Shown: piece by piece, positions 17,276-25,987 of the stretch
Position numbering within the stretch: the first letter of the stretch is position 1
Layout: the number at the start of each line of letters is the position of its first letter
Origin: Mycobacterium sp. SMC-2
GTDB lineage: Bacteria; Actinomycetota; Actinomycetes; Mycobacteriales; Mycobacteriaceae
DNA: 64,000 bases
Direction: 5' to 3'
Assembly (NCBI RefSeq): GCF_025263485.1
Contig: NZ_CP079863.1
Location: forward strand, 1,178,001 to 1,242,000
Notes under the pieces: model-generated
The model's database searches: none
What the model was told of the DNA's origin: nothing
Seen by the model: only the letters and a program-made list of their open reading frames with translations
Translations under genes and position numbers: made by a program

Positions 17276-18792
17276 GGCTGGTCTGCTGCCTCAGTCACGT
17301 CGATGATGGTGCGGCCGAACAGGTTCCACCCGGCCGTGCCTTGAGCCAGAGAGATGTCCTCACCGGCGCCACGACGAGTCGGGTCCAGACCTTTGGCCGC
17401 CAGGATGGAGTCCAGATCGCCGGTGGCGAACCGGCCGTGCACGGCGGCATGACCGAGCGCCCAGTCGACATCGGCGCGGCCGGCCAGCGCGGACAGTTCG
17501 ACGGCGTGGGCCATTTTCTGCAGGATGCGTTCGGTGCCGACGGCGGCGGCTTCTTTGAGCCACACCGCCGCACCGGGGCCCAACGCCAGGAAGGTCTGTT
17601 CACTGGCGGTGCGGGCACGGACGCGGTAGTCCCCAGGCACTTTGTCGCGGTGGCCGGGGAAATGGGCGTCGTCGATGGCCGGGCTGCCTGGGGTGGCACG
17701 GGGGTGCCGAGCCACCTCGATGGGGCCGCCGTCATCGAGGGCGCAGATCACCACTTCGTCGGTGCCGTCGTGATGCCTGATCCACACCGTCTGCCCCAAT
17801 AGTGTTGCCGGTAGCGAGTATTGGCAATGCTCGAAGGTGACCATCGGGGCGTTGTCGGGAACCCGCCGTGTCACTCCCAACGCGGCGGTGTGGGGCAGGT
17901 CGGGTATCGCATGCAGGGCGGGGCGTTCTGCGGTGAGCATCTCGATCGGACGTCGGCCCGTGGCGCGGTGCACCCGGGCGTTGATCTCAGCGACAAACTC
18001 CGCGCAGGCGGCCTCCACGTCGGCGAAACTGTCGTAGTGACCCAGCAGGTTCGTCTCGGTGGGCACAATGTCGGCTTTGGCGAGTTTGACCGCGTTCTCC
18101 ACGCCACCTTTGCAAGCCGGGTCGGCGGGTTCACAGGTCAGCACCGAGATGCCGTAATAGCGGCCAAAGGTGACTGCGACGCGGTTACGGACCGGGACTC
18201 CGGCGATGTGTCCGGTGGTGACGGTCTTCTCGTTGTCGGTGAGCAGGTAGGTCGGGGCACCGCCGACGATGCGGAAGATGCGGTCCAGGCCGGCGAAGAC
18301 ACTGGGTGCGGTGCGGTCCCGCAACGCGATGACCACTCGGTAGCGGCTCCACGCCAGCCACGCCACCAACAGCACGATTTTGCGGCCGGCCACCAAAGGG
18401 CCGTCGGCGAAGTCGTACTGCAGCCACAGTCCGGGCTCGGTGATCCAGGGCCGATGCACGCGTGTATTGCCCAGCCGCCACTGCGCTTTGACCTCCGCCA
18501 GCGCCCGGCGAGTGGTGCGGTCGGTGCCGGTGTATCCCAACGCCACCAGCTTGTCGTGGGCTTTGTCGCCGCGAATCTTGCCTTTCGAATCGGCGACCCA
18601 GCCCTCGAGCAGGTCGCGCCAATCATCGATCATCCGGGCCCGCCGCGTGGCCGGCGGCAGGCCAGCGTTGCGGTCCTCGACCGCTTTCTTCACGGTGTGA
18701 TGCGAGCACCCGCACAACTCGGCCGCAGCGCGGTAGGACCCGGTCAGGTCGTAGGCATTGAGTATTTCCATGAGTTCTCCATCAGACTTCAA
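17272..18792 (-). CDS. istA: IstA-like IS21 family transposase (IS copy A)
   Basis: The 506-residue DDE transposase has an N-terminal helix-turn-helix (SYRAAAELCGCSHHTVKKAV) followed by the rve-type catalytic core. Candidate catalytic acids are D in LQYDFADGP, D in LLTDNEKTV and E in KGGVENAVKLAK, with normal spacing. A C-terminal Mu-type beta barrel follows. The gene is full length, so this copy may still be mobile. It differs from the IstA at 20083 throughout, so the two elements are separate IS21-family members and not copies of one another. Confidence 0.92.
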   Translation of the reverse strand: MKSDGELMEILNAYDLTGSYRAAAELCGCSHHTVKKAVEDRNAGLPPATRRARMIDDWRDLLEGWVADSKGKIRGDKAHDKLVALGYTGTDRTTRRALAEVKAQWRLGNTRVHRPWITEPGLWLQYDFADGPLVAGRKIVLLVAWLAWSRYRVVIALRDRTAPSVFAGLDRIFRIVGGAPTYLLTDNEKTVTTGHIAGVPVRNRVAVTFGRYYGISVLTCEPADPACKGGVENAVKLAKADIVPTETNLLGHYDSFADVEAACAEFVAEINARVHRATGRRPIEMLTAERPALHAIPDLPHTAALGVTRRVPDNAPMVTFEHCQYSLPATLLGQTVWIRHHDGTDEVVICALDDGGPIEVARHPRATPGSPAIDDAHFPGHRDKVPGDYRVRARTASEQTFLALGPGAAVWLKEAAAVGTERILQKMAHAVELSALAGRADVDWALGHAAVHGRFATGDLDSILAAKGLDPTRRGAGEDISLAQGTAGWNLFGRTIIDVTEAADQP

Positions 18793-19270
18793 GTAGGTCT
18801 CTCCTGGGGTTGTCGATCTCGACTAGGCATCGACATCGAAACCGCAGGAGAGGCCGCCACGGCGCTGACGCGCCGAAGGGCATCAGGTAGGTCTGGGCAG
18901 ATTCATGGCCATCAACGGGCACTTTCATGTCCGCCAGTGGGCAGAACTTATTGGCCGCGAACGGGCACTTTCATGTCCGCCAGCGGGCAGTTTTTCATGT
19001 CCGCCGACATTCGCCTTTGAACGGCTTGCGCAAAGGCTTCTGCGGGAGTCGGGGTTCTCTAGTGTCAAGGTGACGGGGAAGTCGGGCGATGGCGGCATTG
19101 ATGGACTCGGCATCTATCAACTGAACCTGCTGACCTTCCCTGTTTTCTTTCAATGCAAGCGCTACTGTCGCTTGCCAGGGTGATGGGACCACCGTTTTGC
19201 CATGAGCATGGGACCGGTTGTTTCCGGTTGCTGGCCGTGGGGTGATGGTGACTGATGACCTGGCTGCTGG

Positions 19271-20086
19271 TCAATTCGGCTGGTCCGAATTGACCGGCTT
19301 TCGAGGACGGGGTTTCTGGCGTTGCCGGTAGGACTCGCCCTCGACGACGAGTTCGTAGGCCGCGGATTGGAGCCGGTCCATCGCCGACTGGGCCAGGAGT
19401 GGGTCGGCCATCATGGTGAGGATCTCCGGTGGTTCGCGGTTGCTGGTGATGACCGTTGATGCGGTGCGGTGGCGTTCCACGATGAGCTCGTAGAAGTCAT
19501 TGGTCTCGGTGGCCTCAAGCCGGTGCAACGCGAGGTCATCGATGATGAGCAGCTCGACGCGGTGTAGTTTGCGCATCTCGTCTTCATAGCTGCCGTCTAG
19601 CCGTGCTCCGCGGAGGCGTTTGAACAGTTTGTCGGCGCGTTCGGTATGCACGCTGTGGTGACGTCGCACGGCGATGTGGCCTAATGCGTTGGCCAGGAAC
19701 GTTTTTCCGACTCCGACCGGTCCCATGATGAGCACGTTGTAGGCGTCGGCCAGAAACCGCAGCGAGGTCAACTCTGCCCATAGTTGGCGGTCGTAGCTGA
19801 CCGCGGCGGTGTCATCCCAGGCCTGCAGCTGCATCTGCGGATCCAATTGTGCTGTCTTGGCGCGGCGGGCGGCGGACTCGCGGTCGCGGCGGGTGACCTC
19901 ATCGGCTAGCAGCATTTCCAGGAAGTCGTGGTGTGGCAGCCGATTCGATCGTGCCAGCGCGAGCCGTTCGGGCAGGGTGTCGAGCAGGCGGCCGAGCTTG
20001 AGGCGGCGCATCAGCGCTTTGAGGTCTGCAGACACCTCGATCGGCTTGACCGCGGGGGTGGCATCGGGGCGGCGGGTTGTGCTCAT
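19271..20086 (-). CDS. istB: IstB-like transposition helper ATPase (IS copy B)
   Basis: The 271-residue AAA+ ATPase has Walker A GPVGVGKTFLANALG (near residue 123) and Walker B VELLIIDDLAL. It carries the IstB-type C-terminal sensor region RHRTASTVITSNREP. It is the target-selection partner of the IstA encoded just upstream on the same strand, with a 4-bp start/stop overlap. It is clearly divergent from the IstB of copy A, which confirms that the two insertions are different elements. Confidence 0.92.
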   Translation of the reverse strand: MSTTRRPDATPAVKPIEVSADLKALMRRLKLGRLLDTLPERLALARSNRLPHHDFLEMLLADEVTRRDRESAARRAKTAQLDPQMQLQAWDDTAAVSYDRQLWAELTSLRFLADAYNVLIMGPVGVGKTFLANALGHIAVRRHHSVHTERADKLFKRLRGARLDGSYEDEMRKLHRVELLIIDDLALHRLEATETNDFYELIVERHRTASTVITSNREPPEILTMMADPLLAQSAMDRLQSAAYELVVEGESYRQRQKPRPRKPVNSDQPN

Positions 20087-21633
20087 GAGGGCCTGCGCAC
20101 CGCGAAGTCGGTGGCCGCGCGGACGAACCGCGACGCCTGCGGCGGGTTCGGGATCAGCGGCAGCTGTGCGCCGGCACCGCGGGTAAGCATGCGCTCGATC
20201 AGCCCGACGTCGATGACCTCGGCGTCCAGCGCGCGCTGGCAGGCGTCATCGACCGCGTCGGCGCCGTGGCGGCGCACCAGTCCCAGGAGTCGGTAGACCT
20301 GGCGCATCTTGGTCCACGGCAGCGGATGCTCCAGCACCGCCGCCGCGTAGGCGCCGACATGCTGCCCGTGTGCGGATGCCTTGCGCTGCAAGGTGTTGAT
20401 ATCTCGCATCGCATAGACCGACACCTCGGCCGGTAGATCAGCGGGGTCGGTATGGCGGCGTCCTGGCGCCATGACCGGATGGACCTTGATCAGCTCACCG
20501 CGCCAATACAGCTTCACCGTGCGCGCATCCACCCGGGCATCCAGCCGGCGCCCAATCAGCTCACCGGGAACGCTGTAGAGCGCCTTGGCGACCTGCACGT
20601 GCCGATCGGGAGCCACCTTGGGCCGGCTCCAGGTCGGGATGTCGAACACCTCGTCGGGTGCCGGTTTGAGGTGGGGTAGCTCGTCGGTGGCGAATACCTC
20701 GGCCGGGCGCAGCCGAGTGGTGCCGTGTATCCGCATCCCCGCCACCTGCCCACACCACTGCTCGGCTCGTGCCCGGCAGTCACTCAGATTCCGAAAGTCT
20801 TCTCCAGCAAAGAAATTCGACCGAACATATTGGACACAGCGCTCAACCCTAGGCTTGTCGCGCGGGCTGCGGATGCGGGTGGGGTCCACGACGAAGCCCC
20901 GCGCCTGAGCGTATTCGCGGAAGGCGTCATTAAGTTTCGGATCGGTCGCATCAGCCTTGTCGACGATGGCCTTCATGTTGTCGGGGATCGCCACCGCGAA
21001 CACCCCGCCGAAGAATGCCCACGCGGCCTCAAACCCGGCGATCACCTCGTGAAGCGTCTGCCGGTAGGTCGGCCAGACGAACATGTGCCGCGAATACACC
21101 GCAGTGAAGATCAACCCCTGCACTACCCGCCGGCGGCCATCCGCGGCATCAGTGAGCATTCCGAGCCGACCGAAATCGACCTGCAGTTCAGCACCGGGCT
21201 CGCAATCGGCCACCGGCACCGTGGCCTGCCGAATCCCGAACCCCAATTCCGTTGTGGCATAGCGATGCAACGTTCGATACGACACCACCACGCCCCGACG
21301 CCCAAGCAGCGTGTGCACCTTCGTCAGAGTCAAGTCTTGCTTCAGCCACGCCTTGATCTGCTCGTGCTGGGCGGCGATGGTCTCCCAGGCCTGGCTCTTG
21401 CCGTTGGGCCGACTCGGCCGCACGCCGGCGATCACCGCCGCCAACAGCTCGTCGGTCAACTGACACCCGTCGCCGTCACGGTCCAGCCCGCACGCGCGGG
21501 CGCGGTCCACATACCGGCGCACCGTTTTGCGGTCCGTGCCCGATAACCGGGCCACCTCGCGCAACCCATGACCCTGCAGCCACAACCGCAGCATCTCCCT
21601 GACTTCGATCACCGACACCTCCCGGTAGCTCAT
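20083..21633 (-). CDS. istA: IstA-like IS21 family transposase (IS copy B)
   Basis: This DDE transposase has 516 residues from ATG 21633 (MSYREVSVIE); the frame stays open to 21702, but that part belongs to the terminal repeats. An N-terminal HTH (LREVARLSGTDRKTVRRYV) is followed by the catalytic core, with D in LQVDFGRLG, D in AIPDNMKAIV and E in KPRVERCVQYVR as candidate catalytic acids. A C-terminal barrel with IPTWSRPKV follows. The gene looks intact. Confidence 0.9.
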   Translation of the reverse strand: MSYREVSVIEVREMLRLWLQGHGLREVARLSGTDRKTVRRYVDRARACGLDRDGDGCQLTDELLAAVIAGVRPSRPNGKSQAWETIAAQHEQIKAWLKQDLTLTKVHTLLGRRGVVVSYRTLHRYATTELGFGIRQATVPVADCEPGAELQVDFGRLGMLTDAADGRRRVVQGLIFTAVYSRHMFVWPTYRQTLHEVIAGFEAAWAFFGGVFAVAIPDNMKAIVDKADATDPKLNDAFREYAQARGFVVDPTRIRSPRDKPRVERCVQYVRSNFFAGEDFRNLSDCRARAEQWCGQVAGMRIHGTTRLRPAEVFATDELPHLKPAPDEVFDIPTWSRPKVAPDRHVQVAKALYSVPGELIGRRLDARVDARTVKLYWRGELIKVHPVMAPGRRHTDPADLPAEVSVYAMRDINTLQRKASAHGQHVGAYAAAVLEHPLPWTKMRQVYRLLGLVRRHGADAVDDACQRALDAEVIDVGLIERMLTRGAGAQLPLIPNPPQASRFVRAATDFAVRRPS

Positions 21634-22153
21634 TCGGCCAATACAGCGGCCGAGCAACCGGAAGCCCCCAACGCCACGCCGGGGTGGTCCCATAACTGGC
21701 AAAACAGCTAGCCAGATGGTCCCATCACTGGCAATCGGGTGGTCCCATGCTCATGGCAAAACCGGCGCCGAGCTGGTCCCTTATTCCTGGCAGCCGACAC
21801 GCTACAAGGGCAGTGTTGGGCCGGGTGCTGTCAGAGACTTCCGAGGTGCCATGGCGGGCAGAGGGGACAAGGGCCTGCTGATCACGACCGGCACGTTCAC
21901 GAACGATGCGCGAGCGGAGGCCAAGCGTGACGGTGCGCCGCCCATCGACTTAATCGACGGTGACAGATTGTGCGATCTGTTGAAGGAGAACGCGATCGGC
22001 ATCACGACCACTACGCGGGTGGTCGAGGACGTCAAGGTCGAGGCCGAGTACTTCAAATCGCTTTAGCCCAGAAAAGCGGGCATTTGAGCGGAGGCGGCGT
22101 TCCTGGCGCTGGCGGCGAAGAACTCTGCCGAGGAACTCTGTTTTGTAGAAGGG

Positions 22154-22270
22154 ATGCTCACGGAAAGTAACGCGTCCAACTTGCCAAAGCTGCGGAAGTC
22201 GACGCCCAAGCCCAAGCGTAGGGGTAAAAAGCCTCATGAACTGCTCATATTGTCGGCGATAGGGGTATAG
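22154..22270 (+). CDS. Possible 38-aa basic peptide
   Basis: A short frame from ATG 22154 to TAG 22268-22270 encodes a peptide with a very basic middle (KPKPKRRGKKPHE) and a hydrophobic end. The same frame is open upstream from about 22088 with plausible residues (AEAAFLALAAKNSAEEL), so it could be the tail of a lost gene. There is no clear ribosome-binding site. It lies between the broken mrr gene and a good promoter. Treat it as uncertain. Confidence 0.25.
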   Translation: MLTESNASNLPKLRKSTPKPKRRGKKPHELLILSAIGV

Positions 22271-22295
22271 ATTGGTCTAACCCCGGTATTTACCC

Positions 22296-22324
22296 TTGAC
22301 AGAAGGCTCAGAGCGGGTCATACT
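22296..22324 (+). promoter_or_regulatory. Sigma70/SigA-type promoter
   Basis: A consensus -35 box TTGACA at 22296-22301 and a -10 box CATACT at 22319-22324 are separated by exactly 17 bp. Transcription would begin near 22331. A ribosome-binding site AGGAGGG at 22341-22347 and ATG at 22352 follow at the right distances. It would drive the 168-residue hypothetical gene and possibly read on toward hsdM. Confidence 0.75.
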
Positions 22325-22351
22325 TGTGTTTAACGAGGCCAGGAGGGTCTC

Positions 22352-22858
22352 ATGAACAGGAGGGGCAAAATGATGGACGTTACGGTGAAGGTCCCCGAGG
22401 ACCGGCTGGTGGAGTTTTATGCGATGCACGCCGCGTGGCTAAGCGCCCCGGCGCAAGCCTCGATCCTGTCGAACACGTTCGATGCTAAGCGGGACGCTAT
22501 GCCGCAGCCGGCATCTTCTGGTAGCGAGGACGCGAAGGGCCGACAGCCATGGTCGGACGCCGACGCCGCGCTGGCCGCCAAGTTGTGGGACAAATTCAGC
22601 GATCCGGCGAAGGCGTTGTTCTCCAAGTTAATCGATGAACCGGATCGCCAATTCAACGGCGAGGAGCTTGCCGAAATGCTGGACATTCCCAACGGTCACA
22701 GCGGCGTAGCTGGGGTACTGGCTTGGCCGGGGAAGTACTGCAAGAAGGAGAACCGAGAGCTGTTGTGGAAGTGGGCCTACCCGGTGGAGGGTGAGCCGGT
22801 CGTCTACTGGGTCGAGCCGGAGGTCGCGGCATTGCTCCGCGAGGCTCGGGACCGCTAA
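22352..22858 (+). CDS. Hypothetical protein before the type I R-M operon
   Basis: The 168-residue soluble protein has an N-terminal segment VTVKVPEDRLVEFYAMHAAWL (residues about 9-29) and a disordered Ser/Gly/Pro linker. Its C-terminal half (LFSKLIDEPDRQFNGEELAEML, GVAGVLAWPGKYC) looks like a winged helix-turn-helix. This would fit a small DNA-binding regulator, but that is inference. It has a strong promoter and a ribosome-binding site AGGAGGG. It ends 286 bp before hsdM on the same strand. A controlling role for the R-M operon is possible. I do not recognise the family with certainty. Confidence 0.7.
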   Translation: MNRRGKMMDVTVKVPEDRLVEFYAMHAAWLSAPAQASILSNTFDAKRDAMPQPASSGSEDAKGRQPWSDADAALAAKLWDKFSDPAKALFSKLIDEPDRQFNGEELAEMLDIPNGHSGVAGVLAWPGKYCKKENRELLWKWAYPVEGEPVVYWVEPEVAALLREARDR

Positions 22859-22897
22859 GGCTAAGGCTCTAGGCACTTCATGGGCGCCAAAGGGATT

Positions 22898-22913
22898 CCC
22901 CCCCGGGGGGGGG
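22898..22913. repeat. C7-G9 homopolymer tract
   Basis: Seven C are followed by nine G in the gap between the hypothetical gene and hsdM. The tract is non-coding and palindromic. Such a run is prone to slippage in the cell and to errors in sequencing, so its exact length should not be trusted. Confidence 0.8.
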
Positions 22914-23144
22914 CATCGCTGTACTTGCGAGCCCGCGATGGCGGCCACGGCGCGGCGAGGTCGAAGGCGGTCGGCGCGGCGATTCAGCCGCATCCGCGTG
23001 GCCTGCTGGGCTATACGTAGTGCGCGGGCGAAATTGTCGACTCAGGTCTGGCGCTTGATCGTTGGCAAGGTGCCGCAGGGGGCTTGTGCGCGATGAGGTC
23101 TTGTGCCATGATGTTCAGCTTTTTCAAATACGAGAGGACACGAA

Positions 23145-24755
23145 GTGGCACGCCAGGCGAAGACAGCACGGGTGGGTGGCGTGGTAGTGGCTCCTGCAAC
23201 AAAGGAGGCTCAGCGTGCGGAGCTCCATAAGACGATCTGGCGCATCGCCAACGATCTGCGTGGCAGCGTAGACGGCTGGGACTTCAAGAGCTACGTGCTC
23301 GGCATGCTCTTTTACCGCTTTATCTCCGAGAACCTCACTGCGTACCTGAACGAACAGGAGCGTGCAGCCGGACAGTCCGATTTCGACTATGCCGCGCTGA
23401 GCGACGTAGAGGCAGAGTTCGGCCGCGAAGAAACAGTCAAGGAGAAGGGCTTCTACATCCTGCCGAGCGAGCTGTTCGCCAACGTTCGTAAGCGTGCTAA
23501 CAAGGACGAGAACCTGAACGAGACACTGGAGAAGGTGTTCAAGAACATCGAGGGCTCGGCAGTCGGTGCGGACAGCGAGGACGACCTCAAGGGACTCTTC
23601 GACGATTTGGACGTGAACAGCGCCAAGCTCGGCAACACCGTCGCCAAGCGCAACGAGAAGCTGGTGAAGCTGCTGGATGCAATTGGCGATCTGAACCTCG
23701 GCGACTTCAACGACCACGCCATCGACTCGTTCGGCGACGCGTACGAGTACCTGATGACCATGTACGCCTCGCAGGCTGGCAAATCGGGTGGTGAATTCTT
23801 TACGCCCCAGGAAGTCTCGGAGCTGCTGGCACGCATCACGGTGGTCAACAAGAAGTCGGTCAACAAGGTCTACGACCCAGCGTGTGGCTCAGGCTCGCTG
23901 CTGTTGAAGTTCGCCAAGGTGTTAGGCAAGGAAAACGTCCGCAAAGGCTTCTTCGGCCAAGAGGTCAACTTAACGACTTACAACCTGGCGCGCATCAACA
24001 TGTTCCTGCACGACATCAACTACGAGCAGTTCGACCTTGCGCATGGGGACACGCTGATTGATCCGCAGCACTGGGACGACGAGCCGTTCGAGGCGATCGT
24101 TTCTAATCCGCCGTACTCGATCCACTGGGCGGGTGACGGCAATCCCCTACTGATCAACGACCAACGATTCGCTCCGGCCGGTGTTCTCGCACCGAAGTCG
24201 AAAGCCGACCTTGCCTTCACGATGCACATGCTCTCGTGGCTGGCAGTTAATGGCACAGCCGCGATTGTCGAGTTTCCTGGCGTGCTCTATCGGGGCGGTG
24301 CCGAGCAGAAGATCCGCAAGTACCTCGTCGATAACAACTATGTGGACACAGTGATTCAGCTGCCGCCAGACCTGTTCTTTGGTACTGCTATCCAGACATG
24401 CATTCTCGTGTTGAAGAAGTCGAAGAAAGATAACGCCGTTCTGTTCATTGACGCTTCGGCCGAATTTGTCCGCCAAGGGATCAAGAACAAGCTCTCCGCG
24501 ATTAATCAGCAGACGATCCTCGACGCCTTCACCGGCCGCGAGGACGCCGAGCATTTCGCGATAACTGTTTCGAATGCCGATATCGCCACGAACAACTATA
24601 ACCTTGCTGTCTCCTCGTATGTCGAGAAGGAAGACACGAGGGAAGCCGTCGACATCTCCGCGCTGAATGCCGACATCGCCCGAATCGTTACCCGACAACA
24701 GGAGTTGCGTGAGCAGATCGACGTGATCGTCGCCAACCTTGAGGGTGCGTCGTGA
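23145..24755 (+). CDS. hsdM: Type I restriction-modification methyltransferase HsdM
   Basis: The 536-residue N6-adenine DNA methyltransferase is the modification subunit of a type I system. It has an HsdM N-terminal helical domain (25-165), motif X GEFFTP (216-221), the SAM-binding motif I DPACGSGS (244-251) and the catalytic motif IV NPPY (321-324). All are intact, so it should methylate adenine at the site chosen by HsdS. GTG 23145 is preceded by GAGAGGA. Its stop overlaps the hsdS start (GTGA), giving translational coupling. The arrangement M-S-R and sequence style resemble the EcoR124-type (IC) family. Confidence 0.95.
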   Translation: MARQAKTARVGGVVVAPATKEAQRAELHKTIWRIANDLRGSVDGWDFKSYVLGMLFYRFISENLTAYLNEQERAAGQSDFDYAALSDVEAEFGREETVKEKGFYILPSELFANVRKRANKDENLNETLEKVFKNIEGSAVGADSEDDLKGLFDDLDVNSAKLGNTVAKRNEKLVKLLDAIGDLNLGDFNDHAIDSFGDAYEYLMTMYASQAGKSGGEFFTPQEVSELLARITVVNKKSVNKVYDPACGSGSLLLKFAKVLGKENVRKGFFGQEVNLTTYNLARINMFLHDINYEQFDLAHGDTLIDPQHWDDEPFEAIVSNPPYSIHWAGDGNPLLINDQRFAPAGVLAPKSKADLAFTMHMLSWLAVNGTAAIVEFPGVLYRGGAEQKIRKYLVDNNYVDTVIQLPPDLFFGTAIQTCILVLKKSKKDNAVLFIDASAEFVRQGIKNKLSAINQQTILDAFTGREDAEHFAITVSNADIATNNYNLAVSSYVEKEDTREAVDISALNADIARIVTRQQELREQIDVIVANLEGAS

Positions 24756-25987
24756 GCGCTATCGACCAACTAGTTGCAGAACTTGTTTCAACCGACGTCC
24801 CTTTTCTGCCGCTCCGCGAAGTCGGCACATGGTACGGAGGTGGCACTCCCTCGAAGGCTGTACCGGAGTACTGGGAGAACGGCTCACTTCCCTGGCTTTC
24901 GCCCAAGGACATGGTTGGGGGCATGGTTGTCGCGACAGAAGACCACATCTCAGAAAGAGCACTTGAGAAGTCGACCGTGAAACTGGTGCCGGCGGGTTCG
25001 GTGGCATTCGTTGTGCGGTCGAACATCTTGCGCCGCCGGCTTCCTGTAGCGCTTGTCCCCATTCAGGTGACTCTCAATCAGGACATTCGAGCCGTCGTCC
25101 CCCGCCGGGGGATCCTCGCCGAGTATCTCGCTCAGGTGTGTCGTGCACGCTCGCAAGAGATTCTCGCAGTGGCAGGACGAACCGATGGCTCCATGGCCGC
25201 AATCCAGAGCACACCGTTGCTCGACTTCCGGATTCCGGTGCCACCAATCGAGATTCAGCGAAAGATTGTGCGCGTTCTAGATGAGTTCACAACGATAGAA
25301 CTAGAGTTGGAGTCGGTACTGGACGCAGAGGCCGCAGCTCGTCAAGATCAACGAGCTCACGTTCGAACTCGAGTTCTGAACGCCGTATCTGGTCCTGATG
25401 ACAGCGACACTGTCGCGCTTGGGGAAATAGTCGATTTCACGAACGGGAAGGCACACGAAAGACTGGTAGTGCCGGACGGATCGATCGCTCTCTTAACGGC
25501 TCGATTTATCTCTACTAATGGGGAGTCCGCACGGTGGGTGAACCCGGAAGGTGCCCTCACACCTGCGCTTTGCGGCGACATCGCGATGGTTATGAGCGAC
25601 CTGCCAAACGGTCGCGCACTCGCTCGGTGCTTCTTCGTTGAAACAGACGGGAAATACTCCGCGAATCAGCGAGTGTGCCTTCTTCGGGTTCGTCACGAGA
25701 GCGGTGTTTCTCCACGCTGGCTCTATCACTTCCTAGACCGCAACCCGCAGCTCTTGGCCCTTGATAACGGACGGGATCAGACGCACTTGAAGAAGGGTCA
25801 GATCTTGGACATACGTGTGCCCGTCATTCCGCTTGCCGAGCAGGAGCAGGCATCGGCCATGCTTGATCGCCTTGACGACAGCATGCGTGACCTTATTTTC
25901 AGTATTCGCGCCGAGCGAGAGGCTCGCCGTAAGCAATACGAGTACTACCGCGACCGTCTCCTGATGTTCGAGGAGCTCGCAGTATGA
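24752..25987 (+). CDS. hsdS: Type I restriction-modification specificity subunit HsdS
   Basis: The 411-residue DNA-recognition subunit has two target-recognition domains. The first (about 15-165) includes the typical WYGGGTPSK start, with GTPSK the hallmark of many TRDs. The second (about 210-385) contains IVDFTNGKAHERL. Each is followed by a conserved helical spacer: PPIEIQRKIVRVLDEF at 165-180 and IPLAEQEQASAMLDRL near the end. The recognition sequence is bipartite but cannot be read from the protein. It overlaps hsdM and hsdR by 4 bp at either side. Confidence 0.93.
   Translation: MSAIDQLVAELVSTDVPFLPLREVGTWYGGGTPSKAVPEYWENGSLPWLSPKDMVGGMVVATEDHISERALEKSTVKLVPAGSVAFVVRSNILRRRLPVALVPIQVTLNQDIRAVVPRRGILAEYLAQVCRARSQEILAVAGRTDGSMAAIQSTPLLDFRIPVPPIEIQRKIVRVLDEFTTIELELESVLDAEAAARQDQRAHVRTRVLNAVSGPDDSDTVALGEIVDFTNGKAHERLVVPDGSIALLTARFISTNGESARWVNPEGALTPALCGDIAMVMSDLPNGRALARCFFVETDGKYSANQRVCLLRVRHESGVSPRWLYHFLDRNPQLLALDNGRDQTHLKKGQILDIRVPVIPLAEQEQASAMLDRLDDSMRDLIFSIRAEREARRKQYEYYRDRLLMFEELAV

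Larger units (their letters stand above)
16367..19009 (-). mobile_element. IS21-family insertion sequence, copy A (2643 bp)
   Basis: The ends are defined by a 6-bp target duplication TTCGCC at 16361-16366 and 19010-19015. The termini read TGTC ... GACA and carry several copies of a motif like GGCGGACATGAAAGTGCCC on each side: about three at the left, and four at the right alternating with GGCCAATAAG-type copies. Multiple terminal repeats are typical of the IS21 family. It encodes istA and istB on the minus strand with a 4-bp overlap and looks intact. It sits within the mrr gene. Confidence 0.93.
19166..21799 (-). mobile_element. IS21-family insertion sequence, copy B (2634 bp)
   Basis: The ends are defined by a 6-bp target duplication CGCTAC at 19160-19165 and 21800-21805. 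The termini read TGTCG ... CGACA, followed inward by repeats of a motif like GCCAGTGATGGGACCA and the longer TTTTGCCATGAGCATGGGACC, which occurs at both ends in inverted orientation. It encodes istA and istB on the minus strand. It lies only 150 bp from element A, in the same broken mrr gene, in the same orientation and with the same duplication length. Confidence 0.93.
15899..22066 (+). pseudogene. mrr: mrr-like restriction endonuclease, broken by two IS21-family elements
   Basis: Three exons-like pieces join exactly when the two insertions and one copy of each target duplication are removed: 15899-16366, 19016-19165 and 21806-22066. The rebuilt protein is 292 residues, the usual Mrr length. 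The first piece carries the Mrr N-terminal winged-helix domain (YSDLLWPTLQAAIALGG, NSTRGVWSVTPEG). The second starts FERLAQRLLRESGF and holds the catalytic GDGGIDG and FFQCKRY, the third begins KGSVG. D in GDGGIDG and Q-x-K in QCKRY are the Mrr-type PD-(D/E)XK residues. Such enzymes cut methylated foreign DNA (type IV restriction). As found, the gene cannot make a working enzyme. GTG at 15899 is the start. Confidence 0.9.

Noticed and set aside
16367..21799. One large composite transposon made of two copies of the same IS
   Set aside because: The IstA and IstB proteins differ between the two elements and each has its own 6-bp duplication, so they inserted independently.
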